Source: Planococcus citri
Taxonomy: Eukaryota; Arthropoda; Insecta; Hemiptera; Pseudococcidae
Length of the DNA stretch: 64,000 bases
NCBI RefSeq assembly: GCF_950023065.1
Contig: NC_088680.1
Location: 67,369,350-67,433,349 of the forward strand
Direction of reading: 5' to 3'
Shown here: one piece after another, positions 10,448 through 21,410 of the stretch
Layout: the number at the start of each line of letters is the position of its first letter
Numbering within the stretch: the stretch's first letter is position 1
Program-made: the position numbers and the translations under genes
Notes under the pieces: generated by a model
Databases searched by the model: none
Seen by the model: only the letters and a program-made list of their open reading frames with translations
Told to the model about the DNA's origin: nothing

Positions 10448-11074
10448 GAAGTGTTGCAGATAATGTCAAAATTACCGATATTTGAAGAAGTTGCAGGTTT
10501 TTCTGGAGTTTTTGTGTATACAGGTACACAAATTTTATTTGAATTTATCGAATTTTGGACATTTTGAGCTGCTGGATTCCAAAGTAATTTTTGCTGTTGG
10601 CTCGTTACCTGAGGCCTTTTACCTATTATATAAGGTACCTCATTTTTGGAATCCACATCAATTTTAATTTTTTCTATCATGTAAATAGGTACGTTTTTAT
10701 ACTTATCTTTAGTTTTGAAAATGCAGATCAATTCTTATGTCATCATAGTCGACTAAATACACCTGTGAAAAGAAGAAATTTGTATTAGTGCATATTAAGA
10801 AACATAAGAATGACTAGAAATAAGACTTTTAAAAACAACGTTGAGTAAATAAGAAAAATTCACTAGTGGTCTTGAAAATATGAAAACTCTATTCTGGATA
10901 TAAAAGAGTATTCCATGAGAATTATATAATTTAGATTTAAGTGTAACGTGTTATAATCAATTTTATCAATTAAGTATAACAAAGTGTTCATATTATCGTG
11001 TGTTCTTATTTCGCCTAAAACTGTTTAGACTGGTATTTAATGGTACTTAAAAGGCTGAGCTAGCAGCGGGTCAG
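10448..11074 (+). other. 3'UTR and intergenic sequence of the secreted-protein gene
   Basis: Sequence after the stop at 10445-10447. No perfect AATAAA was seen; TAAATAAG near 10846 is a possible weak poly(A) signal. Nothing else was recognised. Confidence 0.3.
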
Positions 11075-11245
11075 ATGTGTACATCACAGGGGATCTCACC
11101 AATGCCGGAAATTAAGAACAAGAGCGATGATGTGGATGGAATTATAGACCTATCCACGTTTAAGCCAAATACATGGTTGCATAATGCATACCTTCCCCCT
11201 GAAAAGTGTCAGGCTATCGCAGTTGCTGTTCAATTTTGTAAATGA
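11075..11245 (+). pseudogene. Coding-like fragment cut off by a MITE
   Basis: Fifty-six codons open from ATG at 11075. Composition is protein-like, with segments such as IIDLSTFKPNTWLHNAY and LPPEKCQAIAVAVQFC, unusual for this AT-rich background. The stop is created at the edge of a MITE that begins at 11244. If the MITE and one AAAT target copy (before 11244 and after 11626) are disregarded, the same frame continues at about 11627-11748 (KLLRFSAVHYVEDNSPAILL). I cannot name the protein. It could be a broken host exon or a transposase remnant. Confidence 0.3.
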
Positions 11246-11626
11246 AGAGTGATATTCCAAAACTCGCTTTGTCCATTTTTATCGAAGTTGGGTTTTCAGC
11301 AGTACCGGGTAGATGAAGTATTAACTCACATTCCTACATCATCAACCTACCAAAATGAGGTGTTAAACTCACCTAAATAGCCAATTCACTAAAAATTTCA
11401 AAAAAAATAGTGTTCCAAAACGCGCTTTGTCCATTTTTATTGAAATTTTTTTCAGCAGTATTTAGTGGATGAAGTGTATACCTACACTCCTACATCATAA
11501 ACCCACCCAAATAAAGTGCTAAACTCGCCTAAAAAGCCAATCTACCTGTTTAAAGGAAAACTGTTTTTCCTCTTTCCTGAAAAGTTGTGAAAATGGACAA
11601 AGCGAGTTTTGGAATATCACTCTTCA
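11244..11626. mobile_element. MITE copy 1, TIR GAAGAGTGATATTCC
   Basis: 383 bp. It begins GAAGAGTGATATTCCAAAAC and ends in the reverse complement, with TIRs extending over about 35 bp to the CGCTTTGTCC block. AAAT flanks both ends. Inside, the TIR-like phrase CCAAAACGCGCTTTGTCC recurs at about 11414, so the left half looks partly duplicated. A second copy lies at 13423-13910 in the same orientation. Confidence 0.75.
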
Positions 11627-11872
11627 AATGCTCTATTAGAGCATTTACAAAATTGTTGCGTTTCTCTGCCGTTCACTACGTGGAGGACAACTCTCCAGCG
11701 ATACTATTGATGCATGCTATTTTCTTCACAAAAATGCAATTTTTTCGATTGTTCGCGAGTTCGGGTGAATTTTTATGTGGTCTCAAATTAAAGACAATGA
11801 AATTCCCTATCGATTGATGTTAAATTTTTATCATTTCGCGTGAAAATAACGATTTTATAAAGACCTAAAAAA

Positions 11873-12623
11873 CTGATATTAACCTCCCAAATCCTAATTT
11901 CGGCATTTCCAGCCATTCTGGAGCCTCCAGCGCGATTTTTCAATTTCTCCAGAATTTTAAATTTGCTCCAAAAGACATGAATATGAAGTTGGGCAGCTGA
12001 AAATAGAGTTGTGTGTCATACTCGACTTCTTTAACGAATTCATCCACATTTCAGCCGATTCTGGAGGAGACACCTGAAGAGTAGTTTTTTGACCAGCTTT
12101 TTTTCAAAATAAAAAATCTAAAAAAATCAAAAGTTTCCCGATTACGAGAAAATTTTCGAAATTTGCGCGAATCACAGTATTTTGTCATGAACTAACCCCA
12201 CGAGGACGAATGTCACCATTTCCAGCAATTCTGGAGCCTCCAGCGCGATTTTTCTATTTATCCAGGGGCTCCAGAAAGGCAGGAAATGGGGAAATTCTCC
12301 CTCGTGGGCTTGATTAATGACAAAATACAGCGATTCGCGCATTTTTCGATAATTTTCTCGCAAACGAGAAATTTTTGGATATTTTTATTATGAAAAAAGC
12401 TGGTCAAAAAACCACTCTTGAGGCGTCCCCTCCAGAATCGGCTCACATGTGGATAAATTCGTTGAACAGGTTGAGTATGACACACAACTCGATTTTTAGC
12501 TGCCCAATTTCATATTCACGCCTTCTGAAGCAAATTAATAATTCTGGAGAAATTGAAAAATAGCGCTGGAGGCTCCAGAATGGCTGGAAATGGCGAAATT
12601 TGGATTTGCGGGGTTAATATCAG
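11873..12623. mobile_element. Palindromic element with about 330-bp arms
   Basis: CTGATATTAACC at 11873 and GGTTAATATCAG at 12623 mark the ends of imperfect arms that meet near 12240. Both arms contain CATTCTGGAGCCTCCAGCGC and GGTCAAAAAACCACTCTTGA-like blocks. It is non-coding; frames on either strand are shadows of the repeat. It is nested in the larger inverted repeat. Confidence 0.65.
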
Positions 12624-12895
12624 TTTTAGGACTTATTTTGAACATTTTTACTGATCAAGTACGTACTTTTAAGTTTTAAAAACAGCATAAATCACCAAAA
12701 TAGTCAATTTTGGATTTTTAAAAATTCGCCAAAAATCGAAAAACGAACTTGGGCAGCTGAAAATTTGGGATTTGGGGGTGTTAGAACATGCTCTTTCCAG
12801 AAATCGCGGTCCCGTTCAAATCGGAAGCGGACACCTCAAGAGTTTCCTTTGTGAGAACATAATATAGGTAATAATACAATTATTTTATCACTTTT

Positions 12896-13425
12896 CGCAA
12901 ATTTGACCTTCAGGAACTTTTGAATGGTGAGAAGCAGAGCTTTGGGTAAAAAAGTATTTTAAAGAGGATAAAATTACGAACATTTTGCATTACTCAAATA
13001 ATGTGTCCACTCAAAATTTTGAGTAATTTTAGTTCAAATTTCAATATTTACTACCCGCAGCTGGTTTTTTATTTGGTTTTCGCAACTTTAAACTTCGAAA
13101 ACTTTTAAATGGTCAGAGGTAGAGCTTTGGGTAAAAAAGTATTTTAAAGAGGATACAATTACGAACATTTTGTATTACTCAAATACCTATGTGTCCACTC
13201 AAAATTTTGAGTAATTTTAGTTCAAAGTTCAACACTACCGCTCGCGGCTGGTTTTTGCATTGTTTTCGCAACTTTCAGCTTCGAAAACTTGTCAACGGTT
13301 AAATGTAGAGATTTCGGGAGACCTCCATTTTAAAGAGGATAAAATTACAAACATTTTGCTTCATTAAAATACCTATGTGTTCACTGAAAATTTTGAGTAT
13401 TTTGAGTTTGAAGTTGACATATGAA
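12896..13425 (+). repeat. Three tandem copies of a 185-bp repeat
   Basis: Units begin CGCAA(A/C)TTT at 12896, 13081 and 13267 (periods 185 and 186). Each contains TTTTAAAGAGGATA.AATTAC.AACATTTTG and CACT.AAAATTTTGAGTA phrases with about 10-20 percent difference. The third unit is the most diverged. Non-coding. Confidence 0.75.
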
Positions 13426-13910
13426 GAGTGATAATATTCCAAAACTCGCTTTGTCCATTTTTATCAAAGTTGGGTTTTCAGTGGTACCTGGTAGATGAAG
13501 TATTAACTCACATTCCTACATCATCAACCTACCAAAATGAGGTTTTAAACTCACCTAAATAGCCAATTCACTAAAAAATTAAAAAAAAATAATGCTCCAA
13601 AACGCGCTTTGTCCATTTTTATTGAAATTTTTTTCAGCAGTATTTAGTGGATGAAATGTATACCTACACTCCTACATCATAAATCCACCCAAATAAAGTG
13701 CTAAACTCGCCTAAAAAGCCAATTTACCCGTTTAAAGGCTTTTTACTGAGTCTCTAGAAAGACCCGGTGACCTGCGACGGTGACTTGATAATAGAACATC
13801 GCTATATGTCCCTTCTATACTGAAGAGCGCGCCCTGAATGGGAAACTGTTTTTCCTCTCTCCTGAAAAGTTGTGAAAATGGACAAAGCGAGTTTTGGAAT
13901 ATCACTCTTC
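13423..13910. mobile_element. MITE copy 2, TIR GAAGAGTGAT
   Basis: 488 bp, same orientation as the copy at 11244 and highly similar along its length. It carries an extra roughly 105-bp internal segment (about 13738-13842, GGCTTTTTACTGAGTCTCTA onward) that copy 1 lacks. Copy 1 may be an internal deletion, or this copy has an insertion. Confidence 0.75.
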
Positions 13911-14064
13911 ATTATGTAGTATGCAAAAATCGGTAAATGGAAGTATTCATATTATAAAATCGTTATTTTCACGCGAAATGATAAAAATTTAACATCAATC
14001 GATAGGGAATTTCATTGTCTTTAATTTGAGACCACATAAAAATTCACCCGAACTCGCGAACAAT

Positions 14065-14341
14065 TACGCAGTAGGCGTAGTATGTGAATTTTTTGGCTTT
14101 TTCTCGTTACCCAGCGTTGGTTTGTTTACAACGTTTGGTGGTTTGGTAGGTACGTGAAATAGGTGCATAGGAACGCTTTCTTTTTTTTTTCATTCTGCAC
14201 TAAATCAACTAAAGTCTAATGTCTGAAGTACTCATTTTAATTGTCAGTATTTTTGAGTTTTGACTTTCGTTTCAAAAACATTTAAAATGCAAATATTTTT
14301 TAATTCGAAATTTCAACTACTTAAATTACCAGGATTGATTA
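14065..14341. other. Spacer, nothing recognised
   Basis: AT-rich sequence between two repeat structures. No gene or repeat was recognised. Confidence 0.3.
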
Positions 14342-14965
14342 CACTAGGCAACAATTTTTGACCTTTTTTTTGTGTTCGGGTTGAAAATGGGCTTAATCGA
14401 TAGTTTAGACCCTAAAACAAAAAACAGAGTGGGGTTTTTCAATTTGAGTTGTTTTTGTGGTCAGGAGAGATGATCAAAGTTGCAAAAATGGCCGTTTTTG
14501 CCCTATTTCACGGGTCTGTGGCGACATCAGTATCATGTTTCAAAAAAAATCAAGGTCATATTCGGATTCTACGCACTTTTTTAAGTAAACATCTTTACTG
14601 GATTTTTAATTTTCGAACATTCAAGCGCATACGGAAGATTTTTGTTTGTAACATATTTTAAAACTCGGAGCGCGCGACGCTGGCGTTACTCCACGATGTA
14701 ATCGTGGAGCGGAACCGTGTTCGCGCGGGCGAAGTTCTCGTGCAGTAAAAATTTCGTGTTACAAACGAAAATCTTCCGTATGCGCTTGAATGTTCGAAAA
14801 TCAAAAATCCGGTAAAGATGTTTACTTAAAAAAGTGCGTAGAATCCGAATATGACCTTGTTTTTTTTTGAAACATGATACTGATGTCGCCACAGACTCGT
14901 GAAATAGGGCAAAAACGGCCATTTTTGCAACTTTGATCATCTCTCCTGACTACAGAAACAACTCA
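14342..14965. mobile_element. Foldback element with 215-bp arms; partial copy at 51 kb
   Basis: Arms 14445-14657 and 14750-14965 are near-perfect reverse complements. The centre is GC-rich and itself palindromic (CTCCACGATGTAATCGTGGAG near 14690-14710, trimmed here by no more than one base). The left arm plus about 100 bp of flank (14342-14590) reappears at 51121-51369. The same 60-residue pseudo-frame on both strands is an artefact of the arms. Confidence 0.7.
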
Positions 14966-15450
14966 GGCATGGTTGAGTGAGATAAGATGATTTTCGAAAA
15001 TTATAAATACGGTAGGTAATAATAGGTACCTAACCACAATTTGTGCTTGATTTAATTTAATGGGGAAATTATTTTATTTAGTGGAAGGATTTTAAATGAT
15101 AATGATTTTCAAGAATTCTGATGTTTGATTTGACGGGGAAACATGGTTTTGACTGTTGGGTGAGGTGCAGAGTGCAGAGATGGGGAGATTCGCGAAAAAA
15201 CCGGATTCAAATGGCGCCATTCACTTGACCCAAAAAATTGAATCCGATCCGAAAACAACGATGGACTCAATGGACTCGATTCGCGATTCAATGTTGGTAT
15301 TTGTGGCATTTTTTGAAAAACTGTAGTGTTTCTAAACAGCCTCTTGAGGTTCCAAATAAAACGGATGCTTAGCTTGAATAGCTTGAAGCTTCAAAACGAC
15401 TTGAAACCATTGTTTGGGGATTTTGTACCCAATAAATACAAGTTTTGCAT
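14966..15450. other. Spacer, degenerate repeat at right edge
   Basis: No gene. From about 15340 the phrase GCTTCAAAACGACTTGAAA starts a degenerate roughly 150-bp repeat that recurs around 15790 and 15965 (TCCAAAATGACTTGAA, TCCAAAACGACTGGAA). Confidence 0.35.
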
Positions 15451-15668
15451 TGGTAAAATAAAAGCCAACACGGACGTGAAATTATAACGTATTTTTATTC
15501 ACACAATAAATGTACAACGAGCGAGAGAGATAAAAATGGAATAACGTACGTACGATACATCGAGTACTCAGCTGGTATAACTCTCAGCTAGGCGAGCGGC
15601 GCGCGCATTTGGCGCAGATAAACATGCCGCTAGGTTACGGCGCAAAACCGCAACCGAACCGCCACACA
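15451..15668 (-). repeat. Possible solo LTR
   Basis: Read on the minus strand, the segment starts TGTGTGGCGGTTCGGTTGCG, is GC-rich, and later carries GAATAAAAAT (a possible poly(A) signal). It ends TTATTTTACCA near a CATTG that also flanks the other end. These features fit a solitary LTR, but no internal region, primer site or second copy is in the window. Confidence 0.3.
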
Positions 15669-16061
15669 TTGTCCAGTCGACTTCAAAGCGTATTGAAATT
15701 GGTTTTCAGAGTAAATTTCGATTTTCCAACTCCATATTTGATGAAATTTTGTGGGAATTTCAAGTTTCTCTGCAGGCCATAGGAATTTTCAAAAACTTGC
15801 TGGAGGTTCCAAAATGACTTGAACCCACCCGCAGTAGACTTGATACTGCGTTAAAGAATTAATTTTGGATTTCCAACTCTGCTTGGTAAAATTTTATGGA
15901 AATTCAATTTCGAGTACTGAATAATCCGCTGAAGGCTCCAGTAATTTCCAAAGGGTCACTGGAAGCTCCAAAACGACTGGAAATCATCTGCCAGTTAATA
16001 CTATACTACACAATTTCTACTTGTACAATGACAAACTGATTGTTTCTCATAATATCATGTT
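15669..16061. other. Degenerate dispersed repeat, no gene
   Basis: Two rough copies of a 150-bp phrase with TTTCCAACTC..TGGTAAAATTTTATGGAAATTC and CTCCAAAACGACTGGAA elements. No coding potential. Confidence 0.35.
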
Positions 16062-16377
16062 CATTCGGACCGGGCACTCACATAGGGGCGCTAGTGAGCT
16101 GGCCAGAATGTTTACATTTTTCAGACGGGGCTTTCTTATCAGCGTTTATGAAAGCATTAATTTCAAGGGTTAAAACTGAAAAATTAATTCGATGAACATT
16201 ACTTTTACGATTATTATTGTACATTAATCATGACCGAATCATATTTTCATTTTTAACTCGTAAATCCAACGTTTTGGTAAAATAGGACTGATAAGAAAGG
16301 GTTAAGAAAAAAGCCCGGTCTGAACTCTAGAACAATGGGCACACTAGCGCCATCTACGTGAGAGTCCGTTCCGAATG
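16062..16377. mobile_element. MITE, TIR CATTCGGACCGGGCACTCAC (copy 1)
   Basis: 316 bp with imperfect terminal inverted repeats of about 35 bp containing GGCGCTAGTG, and a second inner pair around CTTATCAG/CTGATAAG. A related copy in the opposite orientation lies at 48780-49079. Confidence 0.7.
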
Positions 16378-16783
16378 TTCCTCAGTCATTTACACTTTTA
16401 CAGATACATGGGTACACAGGATCACTCTGCCCCAGTACCCGTTACACGGGTTCCCGCTAGTCAACAAATAAAACTTCGTTTTTTTAAAAAACATATAATT
16501 TAAAATTTTTTAGCTTTATACCTACCTTTTGAAAATTTTTATTGAAAAACAAAACTAATTGGAACCTTTTTAGTATTTTTTTGGAAAAAAATTGAAAATT
16601 GAAACTGATTAAGCAAATAAAAATTTTTGTAATCTGGTATTAATTTCAGAATTAATACCTAGTAATTTTCAAAAAAATTATTTGTATCAGAAAATTTGTG
16701 TGATGCATGCTCAAAATGGATATAAGCAACGCAAATTCTTTTGGTAAAAATCAACTAACAGTCACTTTATCGCGGTTGTTAAT
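16378..16783. other. AT-rich spacer
   Basis: Low-complexity A/T-rich sequence with no gene or repeat recognised, ending at a tRNA-derived SINE head. Confidence 0.3.
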
Positions 16784-17000
16784 GTCTCACGTGGTGGCGT
16801 AATCGGTAAAGCGTCGGACATGAGAGGAACCCGGGTTCGAGCCCAGATGGTGCTGGAAAAATGTCGAAGATTGTTGAAAAGGTAAAATTGATATTTCCCC
16901 AGTAGCCCTCCACTACGTCCACACTTTGCAGAGAACTGGAAACAACAGAAAAAGATGAAAATGGTGACGTAGACCTCTCAAAATTTTTCTGCACTGGCAC
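16784..17000 (+). mobile_element. tRNA-derived SINE
   Basis: GGTGGCGTAATCGGTAAAGC matches a Pol III A box (TGGCGTAATCGG) and CCCGGGTTCGAGCCC a B box (GGTTCGAGCCC), spaced about 35 bp apart as in a tRNA. The tRNA body does not fold into a full tRNA with an intact acceptor stem, and a non-tRNA body follows (CCACTACGTCCACACTTTGC, then AACAGAAAAAG). This fits a SINE, not a functional tRNA gene. The 3' end is not precisely defined. Confidence 0.55.
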
Positions 17001-19138
17001 TCTGACACTGTGGCATTGTCATTGATAAATTGACGATGCGTCCCAGTCTCACTTTGACGCAATGTCAAACCCTGGCACTAAAGTGCCAAACGTGCCCACT
17101 CGGTATTTATATCTATGTTTCCTATAATAATATGTAGGTAGTTCCTATTTCAAAGAATGATTCCAATTTCCAATTAACACAAAAAAATCATGCATTCATC
17201 GTTCAATCATCAGAATCGTTGGTGACGATCTCTACAATTCATCTATGTACCTACGTCAATGCATGATGAAAAAATTGTCGTAATAGATGCGATTGTCATC
17301 CAGTTATTCGCTTTATTCGTAAGTAGGTTTGTATTTTTGCTGACAAATACGTAGGTAGCCTGACTACGATAATCATTTCTATAATATTTCCGCATTTTCA
17401 AGCGATTGCCTTCGTTTTTCAATATTTTTTCAAAATGTTGGTAAATGAACTTGAAGTAAATCTGTTCAGATACCTAAACGCAGGCCTTTTTTTGTACTTC
17501 GTTCCTCGGGGGGGGGGGAGACGCTAAATTGAAGTTGCAAGTCCCTAATTTTCACACCCACTCTGCCACAACGTTCTGAGAAAAAAATCGAAGTAAGTAC
17601 CTAAATTATTTTTTTATTGCTTAAAAATATATTTTTTGAAATACATACGTAGGTACAAAATTTACTCATTTTTCAAATCAATCTCCGGCTTGCTTACAAT
17701 CAAGCTGATGCGCTAATTTTTTTCATACACAACAGGTCTAAAGTAAAAAACAGCTTTTTGATGTTTTGGCCGCATTTTGAAAATTGTTGGACTACCAACA
17801 GGGGTGGGGTGTTTCTCAACGACATTGTCTGCGTTGTTGCGACGAAACGAACCTGCATTTCAAATTTTACCTGAATCCATTCAAAAAGTTTTTCCACTAC
17901 CTAATGGGCTGACAACAAAATGTTTTCAATACCTATTATACCTAAACTTGCTAAAACAGAAAAAAGTGGTGTTGAATATTTAAGAGATTAAAATTTTCCT
18001 GGAAGGTAGTATTAAAAGTAAATAGTGTACAAAATGTATGTACTTACCTGGGTACCTAAGTAAAATAAGGGATTGAGAAGAAGAAAAAAGCCTCTTCGCT
18101 CTTCTCAAAAAATATGAAAAAATGAGGTGATATGTGTCCAAGTGAAGGAAAGACGCAAAATTTTGAAGAAGTTCCAAGTTTGTTTCTACAATTTGAATTT
18201 TAGAACAAGGTAGACATGGGTTTGTAATCGGCATCCATCCCGGTGAAACAAGAGCACAAAAATACTGGGGTACTCGTACTTTTTACCATCAAAATATTTT
18301 ACCAAAAAAAATGGACTGTTACCCTAATCCCCTCCCACTTGAAACCGACACTGAAAGGGGGATCTGATAGAACCTGACCAGATCTGAATAGATTTAATCA
18401 CACCTGAGATTGAGAACAGGTTAGATCTAAAATTGTGTGTTCGGTACCTACGCAATGAAATTAGCCAGTTTACGAGTCTATAGGTTTTGCAAATATTATG
18501 CAAATATGTGTGTAGGTATTACCTATCGAAAATTTGCACACAGGGTATGTTTACTGGCGTTTATTACTTTCTGTTAGAAAATACTTTGCTTTGTGTTGTT
18601 CGAGCTGTGGTTGGTTATATTTGTAACTCATAAATTACATTATGGGGGCTGTCGTTCGAATCTATCATTGATATGCCACATTCTATCATATTTTTTTTTT
18701 TTAAAATAAAGTAGACCTGACTTTGGCCTAGTTCCACCGCAGGGGCACGTGGGGGGCTGAAAATTTTTTTGGGGTCATTTCAACTCAAAATCTCCAACAT
18801 ACTTCAATTTCAGCGAAATCGAAGACTATAATTAATTTTTTCCGCTCCACCCTAATGTACATAATATGCGATTTAAAACCAGTGCACCCGTGTTTTTACG
18901 TATGTTGAAAATTATCTACGTCTACCTACATTGAGTATTTAGTCAATCGATTGTGCGTCAGTTGTGTTCTTTTGTGAAGTGAATTTTAAGTTTTTTTTTT
19001 TACACAATGTGAGGACCAAAACGCACATTAGGATTTTTGGCGTTAAATTGAATCCAAGGAGTATGACTAGTGAGGACGACCTCAAGAATTCGCGGATAAG
19101 TATCCAAATTTATCGGAGGAGGTGAAGATATAAAGTTT
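17001..19138. other. Gene-poor spacer
   Basis: About 2 kb of AT-rich sequence without recognised genes. It contains an 11-base G run at about 17509-17519 and many short GTAGGTACCTA-type motifs. Short open frames here lack codon structure or splice support. Confidence 0.35.
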
Positions 19139-19379
19139 AACATCAAATCATTTTGTTTTCATATTTGAAAAATTATCTTTTCCCCGACAACTTTATTCGC
19201 GGTGGAATTACTCAGAGATAAGTAGTGACAGCAAATTTTTGACGGAAGCCAGAATCAAATGATTTGATGAATTTCTACGTATGATGACCCAATACGGTGT
19301 TTTCAACATAAAATAATTCTGTTTTCATATTTGAAAAATTATCTTCCCCCACAACTTTATTCGTGGTAAAATTATAGAG
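19139..19379 (+). repeat. Direct repeat pair, about 78 bp
   Basis: AACATCAAATCATTTTGTTT (19139 onward) and AACATAAAATAATTCTGTTT (19299 onward) start two copies that share TTTCATATTTGAAAAATTAT and CAACTTTATTCG.GGT blocks. Non-coding. Confidence 0.5.
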
Positions 19380-19490
19380 TAAAATTGTTGATACCATTTA
19401 TTTGCGCAATAAAACTCGCGAGTTTGAATAAGACATAACTATTCGCGACGTGAAAGGCCGATCTGAAAGTTTGTTGAATTATTGATTAAA

Positions 19491-19632
19491 GCTCGACGCT
19501 CAGGCCGGTTTGCTTTTCATTTTCAAAATTGGAATTTTTTTGAATTCGTCATTCAAATTCTAAAATTCTGAGCTAAAAATATACGAGTTTTTAAAACGTT
19601 TTCACCTCGCTTTGCTCGGGTCAATTTGTATG
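19491..19632 (+). repeat. Dispersed repeat with CTCGCTTTGCTCGGG end (copy 1)
   Basis: It begins GCTCGACGCTCAGGCCGGTT and ends CACCTCGCTTTGCTCGGGTC. About 140 bp match 20350-20489 at roughly 90 percent by eye. Shorter relatives with CGCTTCGCTCGGGCCAGTTT lie near 19833 and, diverged, near 56933. Confidence 0.65.
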
Positions 19633-20134
19633 TAATTTCATCTCAATTTTGTATGGAAAACGCGCCATGAGGTTATCAATATATCTACATTCCAATGGTA
19701 AGTAGTACAAAGGTTTCTGATAATCAGTGGCGGGCTGTCCTAAAATGTTATCTGACGATGGTCAGTGGCCCCGAGACAAATAGGGGCCCTCGCTCGGGGC
19801 CATCCAAACATGAATTTTTGCCAGCTTTTGCCTTCGCTTCGCTCGGGCCAGTTTGCTTTTCTTTTATTTCAGAATCGACATTTTATATCCAAGTACATAT
19901 GTACATTCAAAAATACAAATATTCTAAAAACGTGTTGTCAAAAAAATTAACTCATCACAAAAAAACATTGTTTTTTACCTTCTCAAAATACGAACTTTGA
20001 AATGTTTTGCCTTTGCTTTGCTGGAGTCTCTTGGAATTTTTGTTTTACATACCAGCGGGAGGTAAGTGGCACTTTACCGCCCGCTGCGCGGCCGATAAAC
20101 GTCACTTTCTTCCACCGCAGGCATGTAAAATCGC

Positions 20135-20214
20135 GTACATACCACGGGAGTTGATAAAGAATGCCTCAGAGCACGCTCTGAGATATTCTTTATTTCACCT
20201 CCCGTGATGTGTAC
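20135..20214. repeat. Near-perfect 80-bp palindrome
   Basis: GTACATACCACGGGAG at the left pairs with CTCCCGTGATGTGTAC at the right, and TCAGAGC/GCTCTGA pairs at the centre. A related half-site ACATACCAGCGGGAGG lies just upstream (20047). It could form a long hairpin or cruciform. Confidence 0.6.
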
Positions 20215-20349
20215 CTAATATACTATTAAAATTGAGATCAAAATTCTATACAAATTACAAATCTATTGGGTATTCAAATTTTAAGAAATGTTCAAATCAA
20301 AGAAACAGTGATTTTCTACTTCCCAACGGTAGCTTTTGCTCTCATCCCA

Positions 20350-20489
20350 CTCGACGCTCGGGCCTGTTTGCTTATCATTTTAAAAATTGGAATTTTTTAA
20401 AATTCGTCATTCAAATTCTAAAATTCTGAGCTAAAAATATACTAATTTTTAAAAGGGTTTCACCTCGCTTTGCTCGGGTTAATTTGTAT
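20350..20489 (+). repeat. Dispersed repeat with CTCGCTTTGCTCGGG end (copy 2)
   Basis: Same orientation and almost the same length as 19491-19632, differing by scattered substitutions and small indels. Confidence 0.65.
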
Positions 20490-21410
20490 CTCTTTTCTAA
20501 ACAATAAAAAAATCAATTTTTGATACTTTCATAAAATTCAAAAAGAGGAAATAACAATTTTTTATAAGCCTTAATGCAAATTACAATTAATTAGCAAATT
20601 TGTCATTTCATCTTTCATTCCACTTTAAAAACTCGTCATTTTATTCGACAAAGTTGTTTTTTTTCTCATGGAGAATTTTTCGTCCTCCCTTGTCTACTCC
20701 AAAAAACCACCTCTAGTTTTGTTCATGTCGAATTCACTAATTTTTGCGAAATTGAATAAAAAGACGAAAAAAATTAATTGCACTGCTTGCATTCAAGTAG
20801 GTATCCAAACATGAGAAAAAACAAGATAATAGAAATTCTTAGGGGGAAGGGGGATTAAATTTTGAGGGTCTCATTCGGTGCATCGGCCAAAGGCACCCAG
20901 CCGACCCAGTCCGCCACTGCTGATAATTTTCAATTTTGACCATAAGCATAAATATCTAATTAAGTTACAGCTGTTAAACAGTGACATTGCAGAGCTGTAT
21001 CTATTTACAAAAAGTAATTGTCTGCTTGTTGTGATACCTCTTTTGTACTTTGGGGGTGGGGCTTGGGATGGCAAGAAGTAGGGCTACCACTCGTGTGTTC
21101 AACCTTATACTCACTCATAGTATAGTCTGAAGTCTCAGGAGCACATTGATGTAGGTATGTACGTAAGGTTACTACGACCACGTACGAGATATTTAGGTGT
21201 AGTTTTTTAGTAGAACTTGTAGAAAAAGTCATACATTAAAGTGTCTGAACGATCATGTTGGTGAAAATTTCCAACTTTTTTCAAGAGAATGTTCTCTTGG
21301 TCGCTTCTGGGTCATCTTAAATTTTTTCTACTGGACATTCAGAAAAGTTGAATACCTCAATATGTTCCCGCGACTTTAAACTATAAGTTCATCACACAAT
21401 CAGCTCAATA
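20490..21410. other. Spacer, nothing recognised
   Basis: AT-rich sequence with no gene, RNA or clear repeat seen. Confidence 0.3.

Larger units (their letters stand above)
11748..14064. repeat. Long-range inverted repeat with 112-bp arms enclosing other elements
   Basis: The arm 11748-11860 (ATTGTTCGCGAGTTCGGGTG onward) is matched almost perfectly in reverse complement at 13952-14064. Between the arms lie a palindromic element (11873-12623), a 185-bp tandem repeat (12896-13425) and a second copy of the GAAGAGTG MITE. This may be one 2.3-kb foldback transposon with later insertions. No transposase is visible. Confidence 0.65.

Noticed and set aside
14449..14940. Repeated peptide MIKVAKMAVFALFH on both strands
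   Set aside because: Shadow of the foldback arms, also present at 51 kb; no sign of selection for coding.
16790..16860. Functional tRNA gene
   Set aside because: A and B boxes are present but the acceptor and anticodon stems do not fold well; a SINE head is the simpler reading.
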